Positions 33,452 to 42,793 are shown, numbered from the stretch's first letter. The stretch is 64,000 nucleotides of DNA from Candidatus Mailhella excrementigallinarum (GCA_944324075.1 CALUUZ010000001.1:248001-312000); one strand, 5' to 3'. Notes: generated from the sequence alone by a model not told the origin. Numbers and translations are program-made.

Positions 33452-34228
33452 TTACACCCAGATTTTCCAAGGGGCGCGGCCTTGCTTCCAAAGTGAACAG
33501 AGCGCGACCTTGTCCTTCAGCATGTCCATGGGATGCCAGAAGCCGCGATGCTTGTAGGCATGCAACTGGCCCGCGCGAGCAAGATTTCTGAGCGGCGCGT
33601 CTTCCCACATCACCTGCTCGCCGTCGGGAATAAAATCAAATACCTCGGGCTCAAGGACAAAAAAGCCGCCGTTAATCCACGCACCGTCTCCCTGCGGCTT
33701 TTCCTGAAAACTCTCCACTGTTCCGTCGTCCGCCACCTCCAGCGCTCCAAAGCGTCCCGCAGGCTGGACTGCCGTTAACGTGGCCAGCTTTCCCGACTTT
33801 TTATGGCTCGCCAGAAGCTCGTTCAAATCGACATCTGAAAGACCATCGCCGTACGTCAACATGAACGTATCGTCGCCGACAAGCTCACGAGCCTTGCGAA
33901 TCCTGGTGCCGGTCAGAGTCTCCCTGCCCGTGTCCAGAAGATTGACAACCCAAGGTTCGCAGTGAGCTTGAAACACTTCAACGAAATTTTGCTGGAGATC
34001 AACACGAAGATGGGAATGATGCGCATAGTAATTTATGAAGTAATCGACAATGACTTCATGCTTGTATCCCATCAACACGCCAAAATCGGTATGACCGAAT
34101 GCGGCATAGTATTTCATGATATGCCACAAAATAGGCTGTTCACCGATTTCCACCATGGGTTTGGGTTTGATACTTGTCTCTTCACCCAACCGGGTACCGA
34201 GCCCGCCCGCAAGAAGAAGTACCTGCAT
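33452..34228 (-). CDS. rfbF: Glucose-1-phosphate cytidylyltransferase
   Basis: A 258-residue nucleotidyltransferase, normal length for RfbF. The N-terminus MQVLLLAGGLGTRLGEETSI with KPKPMVEIGEQPILWHIMKY contains the GGxGTR nucleotide loop and catalytic Lys. LTYGDGLSDVDLNELLASH holds the metal-binding Asp. GRFGALEVADDGTVESFQEK and WINGGFFVLEPEVFDFI complete the family pattern. It makes CDP-glucose from glucose-1-phosphate and CTP, the entry to the pathway continued by rfbG. It is the second gene of the minus-strand operon, 37 bases after the SIS-CBS gene. Confidence 0.94.
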   Translation of the reverse strand: MQVLLLAGGLGTRLGEETSIKPKPMVEIGEQPILWHIMKYYAAFGHTDFGVLMGYKHEVIVDYFINYYAHHSHLRVDLQQNFVEVFQAHCEPWVVNLLDTGRETLTGTRIRKARELVGDDTFMLTYGDGLSDVDLNELLASHKKSGKLATLTAVQPAGRFGALEVADDGTVESFQEKPQGDGAWINGGFFVLEPEVFDFIPDGEQVMWEDAPLRNLARAGQLHAYKHRGFWHPMDMLKDKVALCSLWKQGRAPWKIWV

Positions 34229-34265
34229 TTAAGCCGCCTTTTATCTGTGATATACGGTAACGCTG

Positions 34266-35213
34266 TTATGCCTTGAGACAATCATACGGCCCCACCTGCC
34301 CCACGGGCTGGCGTCCCCGCAGCACGAACAGCGCAGGCGCGCCGCTTTCCCGCAGAAGACGCAGGGCTTCCGCCACCGAGCTTTCCTCGCGCAGCGTGGC
34401 TGCAGGCGCGCGCATGGCCCTGCTTACCGGAGTATCCAGTTCCACCCGGCTTCCCATGCGTCTGAAATCGGCGTCGGAGATCACTCCGGCCAGTCTGTCC
34501 TTTTTCACAACCCCCACCACGCAGGGGGCATGTTTGCGAAGCAGGGTTCGGGCCTGCGACAGGCTGTCATCAGCTTTAAGCAGCGGCAATTCCGCCCCCT
34601 TACGCATGATTTCGCTGACCCTGCGAAAACGCCCGCCTCCTAGGGTTTCCCCCTCCCGGGGGTCCGTGACGCTTGCCCCCTTGTGCCGCATGAGCGCCAG
34701 GGCAAGAGCATCTCCCAGCGCCATGCGCACCAAGGGAAAAACAAAAGGGTCGTCGGAGATCGGCCCACGCGGAAGAGTCAACACGCGGTGTACGCCCGCA
34801 GGAATGACCGCCTCCCGCTCTGTGACGATAAACAGGGGAATTTCCCGGCGGGAAGCGGCAAACGCGACAAGGTCAAGGAAATACCCGTCTTCGTCATCGG
34901 AAAAGACAAGAACGGCATCGCCGGGGGTGAAAAACCAGGCAGATGCGTTATCCCGAAATGCTTCGGGTGTCACGAACAGAGACGGAGTTCCGGAGGAGGA
35001 AAGAAGTTGGGCCGTGTGCCGGGCCACACACTCGCTTGTTCCCGCACCTGCCGTGAGAATGCGTCCCGGTACGCCGCCCAGCGCCCTGACGAACTCCACA
35101 AACGCCTTGTCCAAAGCTCCGGCAGCCAGATTCAGGGCCTGCGCCCGGACTCGCATGACATTGGCAGCCGCTCCGAGTTCACGATGACTTCGGGTGTCTG
35201 CGGAGGCGTTCAT
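34266..35213 (-). CDS. KpsF/GutQ-like SIS-CBS protein with altered SIS motifs
   Basis: A 315-residue protein. The SIS half (about residues 20-170) has RILTAGAGTSECVARHTAQL and SSSGTPSLFVTPEAFRDNA, aligning with GxGKSxxIA and SxGTPAFFVHPxEALHGD of arabinose-5-phosphate isomerases, but the conserved Lys, His and Asp are replaced. The loop SDDEDGYF replaces SxSGET. The C-terminal CBS pair is present (VVGVVKKDRLAGVISDADFR, ALFVLRGRQPVG). ATG 35213 behind GGGAGGGGG is preferred over TTG 35228. It is the first gene of the CDP-sugar operon. It may be a sugar-phosphate-sensing or differently specific isomerase; classic KdsD activity is doubtful. Confidence 0.75.
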   Translation of the reverse strand: MNASADTRSHRELGAAANVMRVRAQALNLAAGALDKAFVEFVRALGGVPGRILTAGAGTSECVARHTAQLLSSSGTPSLFVTPEAFRDNASAWFFTPGDAVLVFSDDEDGYFLDLVAFAASRREIPLFIVTEREAVIPAGVHRVLTLPRGPISDDPFVFPLVRMALGDALALALMRHKGASVTDPREGETLGGGRFRRVSEIMRKGAELPLLKADDSLSQARTLLRKHAPCVVGVVKKDRLAGVISDADFRRMGSRVELDTPVSRAMRAPAATLREESSVAEALRLLRESGAPALFVLRGRQPVGQVGPYDCLKA

Positions 35214-35311
35214 ACCCCCTCCCGCCAACGTTCACGGCAACCATTCACCCCCCCCGCCACGGCCAAACCGCGGACAGGGGCATATCTGTCTGAAATACCA
35301 GAGAGCTTATT

Positions 35312-35347
<36 letters not shown>

Positions 35348-35353
35348 ATAATA
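35348..35353 (-). promoter_or_regulatory. Possible -10 box for the CDP-sugar operon
   Basis: On the minus strand GGTATTATGC gives TATTAT with AT-rich DNA upstream; the -35 region (TTAAAT/TAAATT at 17-18 bases) is poor. If used, transcription would begin inside the CT tract. It is the best promoter-like site seen before the first gene, but weak evidence. Confidence 0.35.
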
Positions 35354-35720
35354 CCTGCCATCATTAGAAAAATTTAATATTTTTGTTAATTTATATTAAA
35401 AATTATGGAAGTCAATGCAGTTATTGTCGACTATAAATACTGTAACATGTGATGGTATATATTCTATTTTTATTTATCACTTTCAATAATACCATTATTC
35501 TTATTCTTATAAATATAAAAAAATAAATATAAAAATGTATTTATTTTTAATATTTTTGTTAATTTTAAAAAATTATGCAATATTTTATTCGTATAACAAT
35601 TATTTTTTTCAACAAATACCAAATAAACATTTGAAATATTTTAACACCACAAACAAATATCCATAATCATATACCTCATAAAAAACACGTCATATCATAT
35701 ACTATAACACAACGTATTGG
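35354..35720. other. Very AT-rich intergenic DNA
   Basis: No gene. It contains an imperfect direct repeat: TAATATTTTTGTTAATTTAT at about 35377 and TAATATTTTTGTTAATTTTA at about 35549, each followed by AAAAATTATG-like sequence. The composition is far from the GC-rich genome, as expected for transferred DNA or a silenced promoter region. Confidence 0.55.
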
Positions 35721-35799
35721 GGAGCTATACCGCAAAAACTTTGCCGCGGCACTACGGTGCGCGCTCAGAGGCTTTGGGCATAGGGTATTTTCAGTTTGA

Positions 35800-35935
35800 G
35801 CATGCTACGCTCTGTCATATCCGCCATCGCAATTCATTTACGGCATCAGGTTCCGGCTTCAGGCATGGAAACCTATGTGTTAGAACACAGGAGTCTGACT
35901 GACAGATACTTTTAGTCACAAAACTATTCATAAGA
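35800..35935 (+). repeat. Dispersed repeat family A, decayed copy 3
   Basis: The core ATCGCAATTCATTTACGGC is near 35826, followed by AGGTTCCGGCTTCAGGCATG and GATACTTTTAGTCACAAAAC. The order of boxes is as in the other copies but with more substitutions. Confidence 0.6.
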
Positions 35936-36229
35936 GGAACGTCAGCGGACAAAAGCCAGCGGACAATCAGCTCTGCGCACAAGACGTTTTAAATGCAAAG
36001 AGCATTCCGAAACCGGAATGCTCCAGACTGATAATAATCTGTTGTGAATGCGGATCAGAACTTTTTCACAGCAAGTATGCCTTAGGACGTTTTACATTGA
36101 CTCTGTCATAGAATCGTATTGATAGCGCTCGCAGGGCGTATCGTTTTACTCCGGCACAGGCGGCAATATTCATTGCCGCAAGGCAGCCCGTGTCCACATA
36201 GACGAAAGACGGCATGTATCCACGGCCGG

Positions 36230-36580
36230 CTCTCTTGCGCCTTGTGAAGCTGCGCTTCACTCGGCTTCGCTCCGAGAAACATTGCTTCCACGACCTCCTT
36301 ATGACGCTCGATCTACCTTGCCGATACTCGTTCTCGTTTGCCTTTTGCGCGAAAAACGCCGCGCTCGCACTCCGTGCCCCCTCCATGCCGCATGACCATG
36401 CGGCGGGGACTCCTCTCCTCTGCTCTCGATGCCCTCAAGCCTCGCTCCGCTCGGCAACGGGCACGGCCTACGGGATCGCCATTCAGTCGGCCTCCGTATC
36501 ACCGCAAGTGAATTGCTGCTCCCGCGTCTCGCTCCGCTCGACTCAGGGAGCAGTTTCCAATGTTAAATTGCTCTCGGCGG
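36230..36580. repeat. Repeat family B with a partial family A element
   Basis: Positions 36372-36415 (CTCCATGCCGCATGACCATG then CGGCGG) match 61713-61752. Positions 36277-36350 (ACGACCTCC, CTTGCCGATACTCG) match 54942-55010. At 36500-36520 a degenerate family A core appears inverted. A 106-codon minus frame over this area (36066-36386) is rejected as a gene. With the two preceding entries this covers most of the 35214-36589 gap. Confidence 0.55.
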
Positions 36581-36589
36581 CTGTCGCCC

Positions 36590-37498
36590 TCACCACACCA
36601 GAGCCGAGGCATATCCCACCACCCGGCGGGTGTCGCCGGATGCCGCGGCCGAAGTGTCGTGCGCGCAAAGATGCGCATGGGAAGCGCCCAGCGCGCGGCA
36701 GGCCATGACGCCCAGGGCGGCGGGCAACGCCCCGCACATGCTGATTCCCCTCCCGTGCACTTCCCGCAGAAGCAGGGAAGCATCCAGAACCAGCAGGGGA
36801 CGCAGCGCGGCTTCATCCAGTTCGCGCGTATGGGCCTCATTTTCAAAATGATTCATATCGGAACTGACGACAAGCCCGACTTCACGCGGGCCGCCTTCCT
36901 CTCCCGCATGCCGTTTCAGCACTTCCGCGAGGGCAAGAGCCGCCTTCGCCAGTCCGCCGGGAGCCGAAGGCATGCCTATGGTTACGGGCAGAATGGAACA
37001 GTCGGGCCGCGCAAAGCGCAGGAAGGGCAGAAGCACTTCAATGGCGTGTTCCCTCATGTGACAGGCGATATCCGGCGCGAAGCCGCCGCCCAGACTCTCC
37101 AGTTCCTTTCCCAGCTCCGCATCCACGGGGATATCGCCCAGGGGCGTCCGCCATGCGCCTTCCGGCCAGAATCCCTGCATATGGCCCACTCCCGTATGCG
37201 AAGGACCGAGCACAATCAGACGCCGGGGCAGTTCCACCCCGGCCAGGGCCGCGCATGCAACCGCGCCGCTGTACATATATCCGGCATGCGGCAGAAGAAC
37301 CATCAGCGGATGGCGTGCCCCGCCGGGAAGCGTCGTTCCCTGTCCGAACAGTCCGGCAAGTCCGGGGGCCTGCCGTTCGCGCAAGGCTGCGCCTTCACGC
37401 ATGAGCGCGGTGATTTCCCCCCTCAGCGCATCCGCTTCACGGGAGTAAAAATAACCCGCCACCGCGGCGGAACGCGTCATGTCAGTCCGCTCACCCAT
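36590..37498 (-). CDS. amrB: MEMO-family protein, AmmeMemoRadiSam system protein B
   Basis: A 302-residue MEMO1-fold protein. Conserved residues of the presumed metal site are seen: LLPHAGYMYSG (His), LIVLGPSHTGVG (His), VSSDMNHF and GISMCGALP (Cys). PVTIGMPS and REHAIEVLLPFLRF are also typical. The family relates to extradiol dioxygenases and usually occurs with AMMECR1 and a radical SAM protein; those partners are not in this window. ATG 37498 has AGGAGG six bases upstream; the longer frame into the repeat is not used. The C-terminal region ends in GDTRRVVGYASALVW. Function not established; redox or protein-modification roles are proposed for relatives. Confidence 0.87.
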   Translation of the reverse strand: MGERTDMTRSAAVAGYFYSREADALRGEITALMREGAALRERQAPGLAGLFGQGTTLPGGARHPLMVLLPHAGYMYSGAVACAALAGVELPRRLIVLGPSHTGVGHMQGFWPEGAWRTPLGDIPVDAELGKELESLGGGFAPDIACHMREHAIEVLLPFLRFARPDCSILPVTIGMPSAPGGLAKAALALAEVLKRHAGEEGGPREVGLVVSSDMNHFENEAHTRELDEAALRPLLVLDASLLLREVHGRGISMCGALPAALGVMACRALGASHAHLCAHDTSAAASGDTRRVVGYASALVW

Positions 37499-37664
37499 AG
37501 ATGCCTCCTGCGGGAAGCGGCGCGGCCCGGAATCCGCCGGACGGCTCCGGAGCGCTTCCCGAGCCTGAGAAGAACCCGCCGGGTTATTCTGCGAATACAT
37601 CAGCTTCATGCCCGGAGAGACTTTACCCCTTCGGGAACTGCACGCCGACTCCCGGCCTGGAACA

Positions 37665-37883
37665 GTTTGCATTTGAAAATATCTGCCGGCCGGCCCCAAT
37701 GTCTGACTCGCAGGTTTCACGCCTCCACCGGAGCTTAACGCCGCAAGTGAACTGCGGCGATACCGGAGGGGGGCGGCGCGGCGTTCCAGACCGTGAGCGC
37801 GAAGCGTGTTACGGATGGGGAGAGCGGAGATGAATCTCGCCCTGCCCGACCCGATGGAACATTTCAATGATGAAATGCCCCAC
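37665..37883 (-). repeat. Dispersed repeat family A, copy 4 (inverted, full length)
   Basis: Reading the minus strand: hairpin (GGCATTTCATCATTGAAATG then TTCC), GGCAGGGCGAGATTC box, core GCCGCAGTTCACTTGCGGC (37740-37758), GGAGGCGTGAAACCTGCGAG, and the conserved end GGCCGGCAGATATTTTCAAA then TGCAAACTGTTCC. It occupies most of the gap between the MEMO gene and rplY. Confidence 0.78.
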
Positions 37884-37887
37884 CCGC

Positions 37888-37946
37888 GACTTGCGGGAGG
37901 TCTTGCTCCGCAAGCCCCCAGGAAACGCTTTAATCCGCATTTTCAA
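37888..37946 (+). repeat. Repeat family C, copy 1
   Basis: The stretch containing CTTGCGGGAGGTCTTGCTCC, GCAAGCCCCCAGGAAACGC and TTTAATCCGCATTTTC recurs with changes at 51122-51181. The first part can fold back on itself (GCTTGCGG / CCGCAAGC-like). Confidence 0.6.
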
Positions 37947-37950
37947 AAGA

Positions 37951-37983
37951 AGCCGCGTGAAGAGTCATGCTCCTCACGCGGCT
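37951..37983 (-). terminator. Intrinsic terminator of rplY
   Basis: AGCCGCGTGA and TCACGCGGCT pair exactly around a 13-base loop; on the minus strand the stem is followed by TCTTTTGAAAA. It lies 32 bases beyond the rplY stop. Confidence 0.82.
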
Positions 37984-38015
37984 GGAAAGTGTATATGGCG
38001 GTTGTTCCGCGGCGA

Positions 38016-38606
38016 CTACTCGGCGGCTTCGGCAGCTTCCTGCTGCTCGGAAAGTACTGCCACCACAGTGAAGTCATTCTTGAACACGACCTTGACACCT
38101 TCAGGCAGCGCGAGTTCCGAAGCGCGGATGCTGCTGTTCAGCCCCATGTCGGTCACGTTCACGGCCAGCTTGCGGGGCATGTCCTGCGGGCGGGCCTGCA
38201 GGGTCACGCGTTCGCGATAGGTTTCCAGCGTGCCGCCGAGCTTCACGCCCTTGGAAGTGCCCACAAATTCCAGCGGCACATCCACCTTGATTTCCTTGTT
38301 CAGATCGACTCCGAAAAAGTCCACATGGGTAAACACGCCCTTCACCGGGTGGTACTGGGCGTCCCACACGAACACGGGATGCACGGTTTTGACGCCGTTG
38401 TCGTCAATTTCCAGATTGAAGACGTTGGTGCGGCCGACCTGTTCGTAAATCTTGCTCAGAGGCAGCGCGGGCATCTGCACGGGCACGTTGGTGCCGTCGG
38501 AGGCGTAAAACACGCCGGGCACAAGAGCCTTGACGCGCAGGCGGCGGTTGGCGCCTTTGCCGAAGGCGGAGCGCTTCTGAACGGAAAGGGTTTTCAACTC
38601 GGACAT
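38016..38606 (-). CDS. rplY: Ribosomal protein bL25 (Ctc/TL5 form)
   Basis: A 196-residue protein of the long bL25 form: an N-terminal 5S-rRNA-binding domain (LSVQKRSAFGKGANRRLRVK, PGVFYASDGTNVPVQM, HPVKGVFTHVDFFGVDLNKE) plus the C-terminal TL5/CTC beta domain (DVPLEFVGTSKGVKLGGTLE, LAVNVTDMGLNSSIRASELA). The end is acidic/Ala-rich. It binds 5S rRNA in the large subunit. It lies 92 bases downstream of prs, the usual prs-rplY pairing, with its own start signal (AAGGAG before ATG) and a terminator after it. Confidence 0.95.
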   Translation of the reverse strand: MSELKTLSVQKRSAFGKGANRRLRVKALVPGVFYASDGTNVPVQMPALPLSKIYEQVGRTNVFNLEIDDNGVKTVHPVFVWDAQYHPVKGVFTHVDFFGVDLNKEIKVDVPLEFVGTSKGVKLGGTLETYRERVTLQARPQDMPRKLAVNVTDMGLNSSIRASELALPEGVKVVFKNDFTVVAVLSEQQEAAEAAE

Positions 38607-38698
38607 GGTATCTTTCTCCTTGGTGTTGCCCCGATTCCCCGGAGTAACTTACCGGAGGTATCGCGGTGCGATATATCGTCCTGACGCGGGCGCGGCGT

Positions 38699-39640
38699 CT
38701 AAAAATGGAACAGCGCGCTCACGGAAGAACCGTCATGGATATTGCGGATGCTCTTGGCCAGAATACCGGCTACAGACGCCACATGCAGCTTGTCGCACTT
38801 GCCTTCGCGGTCGCCGAGAGGAATGGTGTCGGTGATGACCACTTCCTCGAAGGGAGCATCGGTAAGGCGCTGACAGGCAGGGCCGGACAGCACGCCGTGC
38901 GTGGCGCAGGCGCGCACTTCCGCCGCCCCGTTCTGAAGCAGCACCTCCGCCGCCGCGCAGATGGTTCCGGCGGTATCGATCATGTCATCCACCAGAATGG
39001 CCACCTTGCCCTGCACGTCGCCGATGACGTTCATCTCCGCCACCTGGTTGGGGCGATCACGACGCTTGTCGATGACCGCAAGGCTGGCGTCCATCATCTT
39101 GGCGAAGGCCCGGGCGCGCTCCACGCCGCCGGCGTCGGGCGAAACCATGACGATGTCGCCGCGCAGGTGGCGGAACTGCTGAAGCAGCACCGGACTGGCG
39201 TAAAGGTTGTCCACCGGGCAGTTGAAGAAGCCCTGTATCTGTCCGGCATGCAGATCCATGGTCACAATGCGCTGAGCGCCGGCCATGCTGAGGAAATCGG
39301 CCGTGACCTTGGCGCTTATGGGCGCGCGCGGGCTGACCTTGCGATCCTGCCGGGCATACCCGTAGTAGGGGATGACGGCCGTAATGCGGCTGGCGCTGGC
39401 GCGCTTCAGGGCGTCCAGCATCAGGCAGAGCTGCATGAAATTATAGTTGGCCGGAGCGCAGGTGGGCTGAATGACGAACACGTCGTGTCCGCGCACGCTG
39501 GCGCCGATCTCGATGCGGATTTCGCCGTCGCTGAAAGTCTCGCACAGGCTGGGCGTAAGGGAACAGCCCAGATGATCGCAGATATCGAGTGCAAGCTGGG
39601 GATTGGCCGTACCGGTGAGAATTTTTAGATCGCCGTACAT
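38699..39640 (-). CDS. prs: Ribose-phosphate pyrophosphokinase
   Basis: A 313-residue PRPP synthetase of normal class I length. It makes phosphoribosyl pyrophosphate from ribose-5-phosphate and ATP for nucleotides, His and Trp. Seen: the N-terminal [17 protein letters not shown], the ATP/flexible region [20 protein letters not shown], the PRPP-binding loop [20 protein letters not shown] and the [20 protein letters not shown] region. It lies downstream of the tRNA-Gln gene and upstream of rplY, all on the minus strand; tRNA and prs are 88 bases apart, so a shared transcript is possible. Confidence 0.96.
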   Translation of the reverse strand: MYGDLKILTGTANPQLALDICDHLGCSLTPSLCETFSDGEIRIEIGASVRGHDVFVIQPTCAPANYNFMQLCLMLDALKRASASRITAVIPYYGYARQDRKVSPRAPISAKVTADFLSMAGAQRIVTMDLHAGQIQGFFNCPVDNLYASPVLLQQFRHLRGDIVMVSPDAGGVERARAFAKMMDASLAVIDKRRDRPNQVAEMNVIGDVQGKVAILVDDMIDTAGTICAAAEVLLQNGAAEVRACATHGVLSGPACQRLTDAPFEEVVITDTIPLGDREGKCDKLHVASVAGILAKSIRNIHDGSSVSALFHF

Positions 39641-39728
39641 GGTGGACGCCTTTCGGGCTGAAGTTTCGTCACCTGAAACATCCGCAACGCGCCGCCGCCT
39701 CGGGGGACAGGGGGGACGGGGCAGGATA

Positions 39729-39803
39729 TGGCTGGGGCGGAAGGACTTGAACCTTCGGATGACGGAACCAAAACCCGTTGCCTTACCGCTTGGCTACGCC
39801 CCA
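39729..39803 (-). tRNA. tRNA-Gln (anticodon UUG)
   Basis: On the minus strand, the acceptor strands TGGGGCG and CGCCCCA pair, followed by G and an encoded CCA. The D arm is GCCAAGCGGTAAGGC. The anticodon arm ACGGG-TTTTGGT-TCCGT places TTG at 34-36. The T arm is GAAGG-TTCAAGT-CCTTC. A complete cloverleaf of 75 bases between ispE and prs. Confidence 0.96.
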
Positions 39804-39809
39804 ACGCTT

Positions 39810-40733
39810 TCATTCCGCCGGGCCGAGCGGGGAAAACGGGCCGTACGCGACGCACGATCCGTCAAGTTCCCGCAGCCGGGCCATGAATCCCCGTGCGGTT
39901 TCCGCATCGCGGAACAGACCGAACAGAGAGGAACCGCTTCCGCTCATGCCCGCCGCAAAGCCTCCCTCACGGAGCAGCAACGCCTTGAGCCTGGCCAGTT
40001 CCGGCCAGCGAGTGAAAACGACGCTTTCAAAGTCATTCTCCACACGCAGGGGCGGAAAAAAAACTGAACGGTGATTTTTATCCGTCCCTGCCGCATCTGT
40101 CAAGGCATCTCCGCATCCCCGGGCGGAACTCCCGCCGGAAGCGGCACCGGGATGGCTCTCATCCCATGCGGCATAGGCCCAGGCCGTATTCACATGGACG
40201 GCGGGGCAGAGCAGCACGCCCCACACGCCCGCCAGAGGCGCGAGCCAGGGGCTTTCCGGAGGCAGCGGGGTCAGTCTTTCCCCGATGCCTTCCACGAGGC
40301 AGGGCTCTTTTTCCAGAAAAAAGGGGACATCCGCACCGATCCGGGCGGCCAGGGAATGAAGACGTTCCCGTCCCAGGGGGCAGGGGCTGCGCCGCTCCAG
40401 ATACAGCAGCATCTCCGCCGCGTCCGCGCTGCCGCCGCCCAGTCCCGCTCCGTGCGGCACACCCTTGACGAGCCTTACTTCCAGCGCGGGCGCGAAACCC
40501 GATGCCTCCCCGTACAGCCGCCATGCCTTCGTCACCGTATTGTTTCCGGCATCAATGCCCGGAACATCGCAGGAAAGATGAATGCCTTCCTTCCGGCCGT
40601 CCCGGATGATCATTTCGTCGAAGGGGGCATTCAGCGGAAGAAAGAGACTGAACAGCTCGTGATAGCCATCCGGGCGACGGCCCAGCAACCGCAGAAAAAT
40701 ATTTATCTTGCAGCCGGAACGCAGTCTTTCCAT
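39810..40733 (-). CDS. ispE: 4-diphosphocytidyl-2-C-methyl-D-erythritol kinase
   Basis: A 307-residue GHMP kinase of the MEP isoprenoid pathway. It phosphorylates CDP-ME at the 2-hydroxyl. Seen: the N-terminal SGCKINIFLRLLGRRPDGYH, the ATP loop KGVPHGAGLGGGSADAAEML, and the C-terminal GFAAGMSGSGSSLFGLF. IGADVPFFLE is the usual catalytic-Asp region. Start chosen at ATG 40733 behind GGGAG; earlier in-frame starts add a non-conserved tail. An insert around SGGSSARGCGDALTDAAGTD makes the middle slightly longer than usual. It lies seven bases upstream of the tRNA-Gln gene. Confidence 0.94.
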   Translation of the reverse strand: MERLRSGCKINIFLRLLGRRPDGYHELFSLFLPLNAPFDEMIIRDGRKEGIHLSCDVPGIDAGNNTVTKAWRLYGEASGFAPALEVRLVKGVPHGAGLGGGSADAAEMLLYLERRSPCPLGRERLHSLAARIGADVPFFLEKEPCLVEGIGERLTPLPPESPWLAPLAGVWGVLLCPAVHVNTAWAYAAWDESHPGAASGGSSARGCGDALTDAAGTDKNHRSVFFPPLRVENDFESVVFTRWPELARLKALLLREGGFAAGMSGSGSSLFGLFRDAETARGFMARLRELDGSCVAYGPFSPLGPAE

Positions 40734-40802
40734 GGCATCTCCCTTCCGGTTGATGACCGGCAGCACACCCCGCCCCCGGTCAGTCATCCCCGGCAGGCCG
40801 AC

Positions 40803-41738
40803 TCAGACTTTCAGCGCGCCGCGCAGGTCATCGAGCCTTTCAATGCCCAGCCTCCGGCACAGGCCGGGAAGCTCATCCACAATGCGGAACGTAGCGGCCG
40901 GATCGCTGAAGCTGGCCGTCCCCACCTGAACGGCATGCGCGCCCACCAGAATATATTCCAGCACATCACGGGCGGAAGAAATTCCCCCCATGCCGATGAC
41001 CGGAATCTTCACGGCCCGGCTCACCTGCCATACGCAGCGCAACCCCACGGGCTTGATCGCGGGGCCGGAAAGTCCCCCCACGATATTGGCCAGCAGCGGA
41101 ACACGACGCTCCAGATCCACGGCCATGCCGGTGACGGTATTGATGCAGGCCAGCATATCCGCACCGGCGTCCTCCGCCGCGCGCGCAATGACGGTAATAT
41201 CCGTGACGTTGGGAGAAAGCTTGACAATCACGGGTTTCGTCCCTGCGCGTCTTTTCACGGCCCCGGTGACCTTTGCGGCCATGACCGGGTCCTGACCGAA
41301 GAGAACTCCGCCTTCCCGCACATTCGGGCAGGAAATGTTCACTTCCACAGCGGCCACGCCGTCCTCCGCCGAAAGGATGCCGGCCAGTTCTCCGAAATCT
41401 TCCGCGCAGGAAGCATAGATATTGGCAATGACAGGCACATCCTGCCAGGGGAGTGCGGGCAGTCTGTGTCTGATGAAGGCTTCCACCCCGTCATTCTGAA
41501 GTCCCACGGCATTAAGCATGCCCGACGGGGTTTCCGCAATGCGGGGCAGAGGATTGCCCTCGCGGGCGCGGAGGGAAAGCCCCTTGACCACAATGCCGCC
41601 CAGACGCGCAATATTTCCGTACGGCATGAACTCCGCGCCACAGCCAAACGTGCCGGATGCGGTCATGACCGGATTTTTCAGGCTCAGCGGGCGCACGCCG
41701 TCATGCCCCGCCGGATGCAGCTTGACTTCCATATCCAT
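40803..41738 (-). CDS. pyrD: Dihydroorotate dehydrogenase, catalytic subunit (class 1B)
   Basis: A 311-residue FMN TIM-barrel protein. It oxidises dihydroorotate to orotate in pyrimidine synthesis. Seen: [40 protein letters not shown], the catalytic region [20 protein letters not shown] (Cys base typical of class 1), [20 protein letters not shown], and [20 protein letters not shown] for phosphate binding. The adjacent pyrK supplies the FAD/2Fe-2S subunit, which identifies the NAD-linked 1B type. It starts four bases after the pyrK stop. Confidence 0.95.
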   Translation of the reverse strand: MDMEVKLHPAGHDGVRPLSLKNPVMTASGTFGCGAEFMPYGNIARLGGIVVKGLSLRAREGNPLPRIAETPSGMLNAVGLQNDGVEAFIRHRLPALPWQDVPVIANIYASCAEDFGELAGILSAEDGVAAVEVNISCPNVREGGVLFGQDPVMAAKVTGAVKRRAGTKPVIVKLSPNVTDITVIARAAEDAGADMLACINTVTGMAVDLERRVPLLANIVGGLSGPAIKPVGLRCVWQVSRAVKIPVIGMGGISSARDVLEYILVGAHAVQVGTASFSDPAATFRIVDELPGLCRRLGIERLDDLRGALKV

Positions 41739-41742
41739 CGGA

Positions 41743-42561
41743 TCATGCTCCCGCTTTGAGGTCGATATCTTCCGCCCAGAAGACCGGGCCGCTGGTACAG
41801 GTCTGTACGGGCAGCCCCGCCTTTTCGGCGTCGGCCCAGTGCATGGAGGTGCGGGTCACGCAGCCGAGGCAGGCCCCCACGCCGCAGGCCATGCGCTGTT
41901 CCAGGGAAAGCTGGGTCCGCAGACCGATTTCCAGCGCGTATTCCCAGATCATGCGCAGGAACGGCATCGGGCCGCAGGCCAGGGCAAGACCGTCCTTGCT
42001 GCGGCACGCCTTCATGCGGGCGCGGATCATATCCTGAAACACGGGGATGTCGGCAGGAGTCCGTTCACGGAAATGTTCCACATCTATTATCTGGGAAAGG
42101 CTGTCCATGGGGTAGCAGTCGGAAATCTGCCGGTGCCCGAACAGCATGGAAAGATGTTCGGGCGAGGGATGACGATCCGCATACCCATAGAACGGCGCAA
42201 TGCCTATGCCCCCTGCGAGAAGCAGGGTGGGTCTGGCGGGTTCCACGGCAAAACCCGTGCCCAGCGGCCCCCATATCGTCACCTTGTCGCCGGAAACCAG
42301 CTTTGCTATGCGCGATGTGCCGCGCCCCACAACCTGATAGAAAAGCACCAGCCCCTGCGGCGTCACCCGGCTGATGGAAAAGGGACGGGCCCAGGTCAGT
42401 TCCGACCCCCATCCATGGGGCCGGAGCATGACGAACTGGCCGGGAAGCCAGCTCACCCATCCGGGATTTTCCAGCATGAGGGCGAAAAATCCCGGCTCGC
42501 CCGGCTGGCTGAAGGGAACATTGTCCGCGACCGTCAAGTCGGTCCGGGCTGGCGAAATCAT
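41743..42561 (-). CDS. pyrK: Dihydroorotate dehydrogenase electron-transfer subunit
   Basis: A 272-residue ferredoxin-reductase-type protein. The FAD motif is RPFSISRV and the NAD-binding part [20 protein letters not shown] with [12 protein letters not shown]. The C-terminal 2Fe-2S motif is [13 protein letters not shown] followed by [15 protein letters not shown], giving four Cys ligands. It passes electrons from PyrD to NAD+. ATG 42561 is preferred, with GGAGG five bases upstream, over an earlier ATG at 42582. It forms an operon with pyrD. Confidence 0.93.
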   Translation of the reverse strand: MISPARTDLTVADNVPFSQPGEPGFFALMLENPGWVSWLPGQFVMLRPHGWGSELTWARPFSISRVTPQGLVLFYQVVGRGTSRIAKLVSGDKVTIWGPLGTGFAVEPARPTLLLAGGIGIAPFYGYADRHPSPEHLSMLFGHRQISDCYPMDSLSQIIDVEHFRERTPADIPVFQDMIRARMKACRSKDGLALACGPMPFLRMIWEYALEIGLRTQLSLEQRMACGVGACLGCVTRTSMHWADAEKAGLPVQTCTSGPVFWAEDIDLKAGA

Positions 42562-42724
42562 GGTGACCTCCGAAAACAGCACACGAAGACTTCAGAGCCG
42601 CTTCATGCCGGTTCACACGGGCGGGAAACGCCCGGACGACATCTCTCTTGCCGGCCTGCTCTGAACGAGGGTTTTCTTTGAAATAGCCCTCCTGCGCCGC
42701 ATGGTCAAGAGAAGGCGGCGGCAC

Positions 42725-42775
42725 GCTCTGTTGCAGAAGAGTGTTGAACATATCCTTGACCGCCGGCGGCGCGGG
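42725..42775. repeat. Repeat family E copy between pyrK and ade
   Basis: CTCTGTTGCAGAAGAGTGTT then GAACATATCCTTGACCGCCG and GCGGC. Related stretches are at 22527, 24468 (partial), 55019 (inverted) and 61125. The shared core is CCTTGACCGCCGG-(A/C)-GGC. Confidence 0.6.
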
Positions 42776-42793
42776 GGAAGAAGCGCGAACACC

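Noticed and set aside
36066..36386. A 106-codon minus-strand frame in the gap before the MEMO gene
   Set aside because: It overlaps repeat family B, parts of which recur at 54942 and 61713, and has no clear ribosome-binding site or domain.
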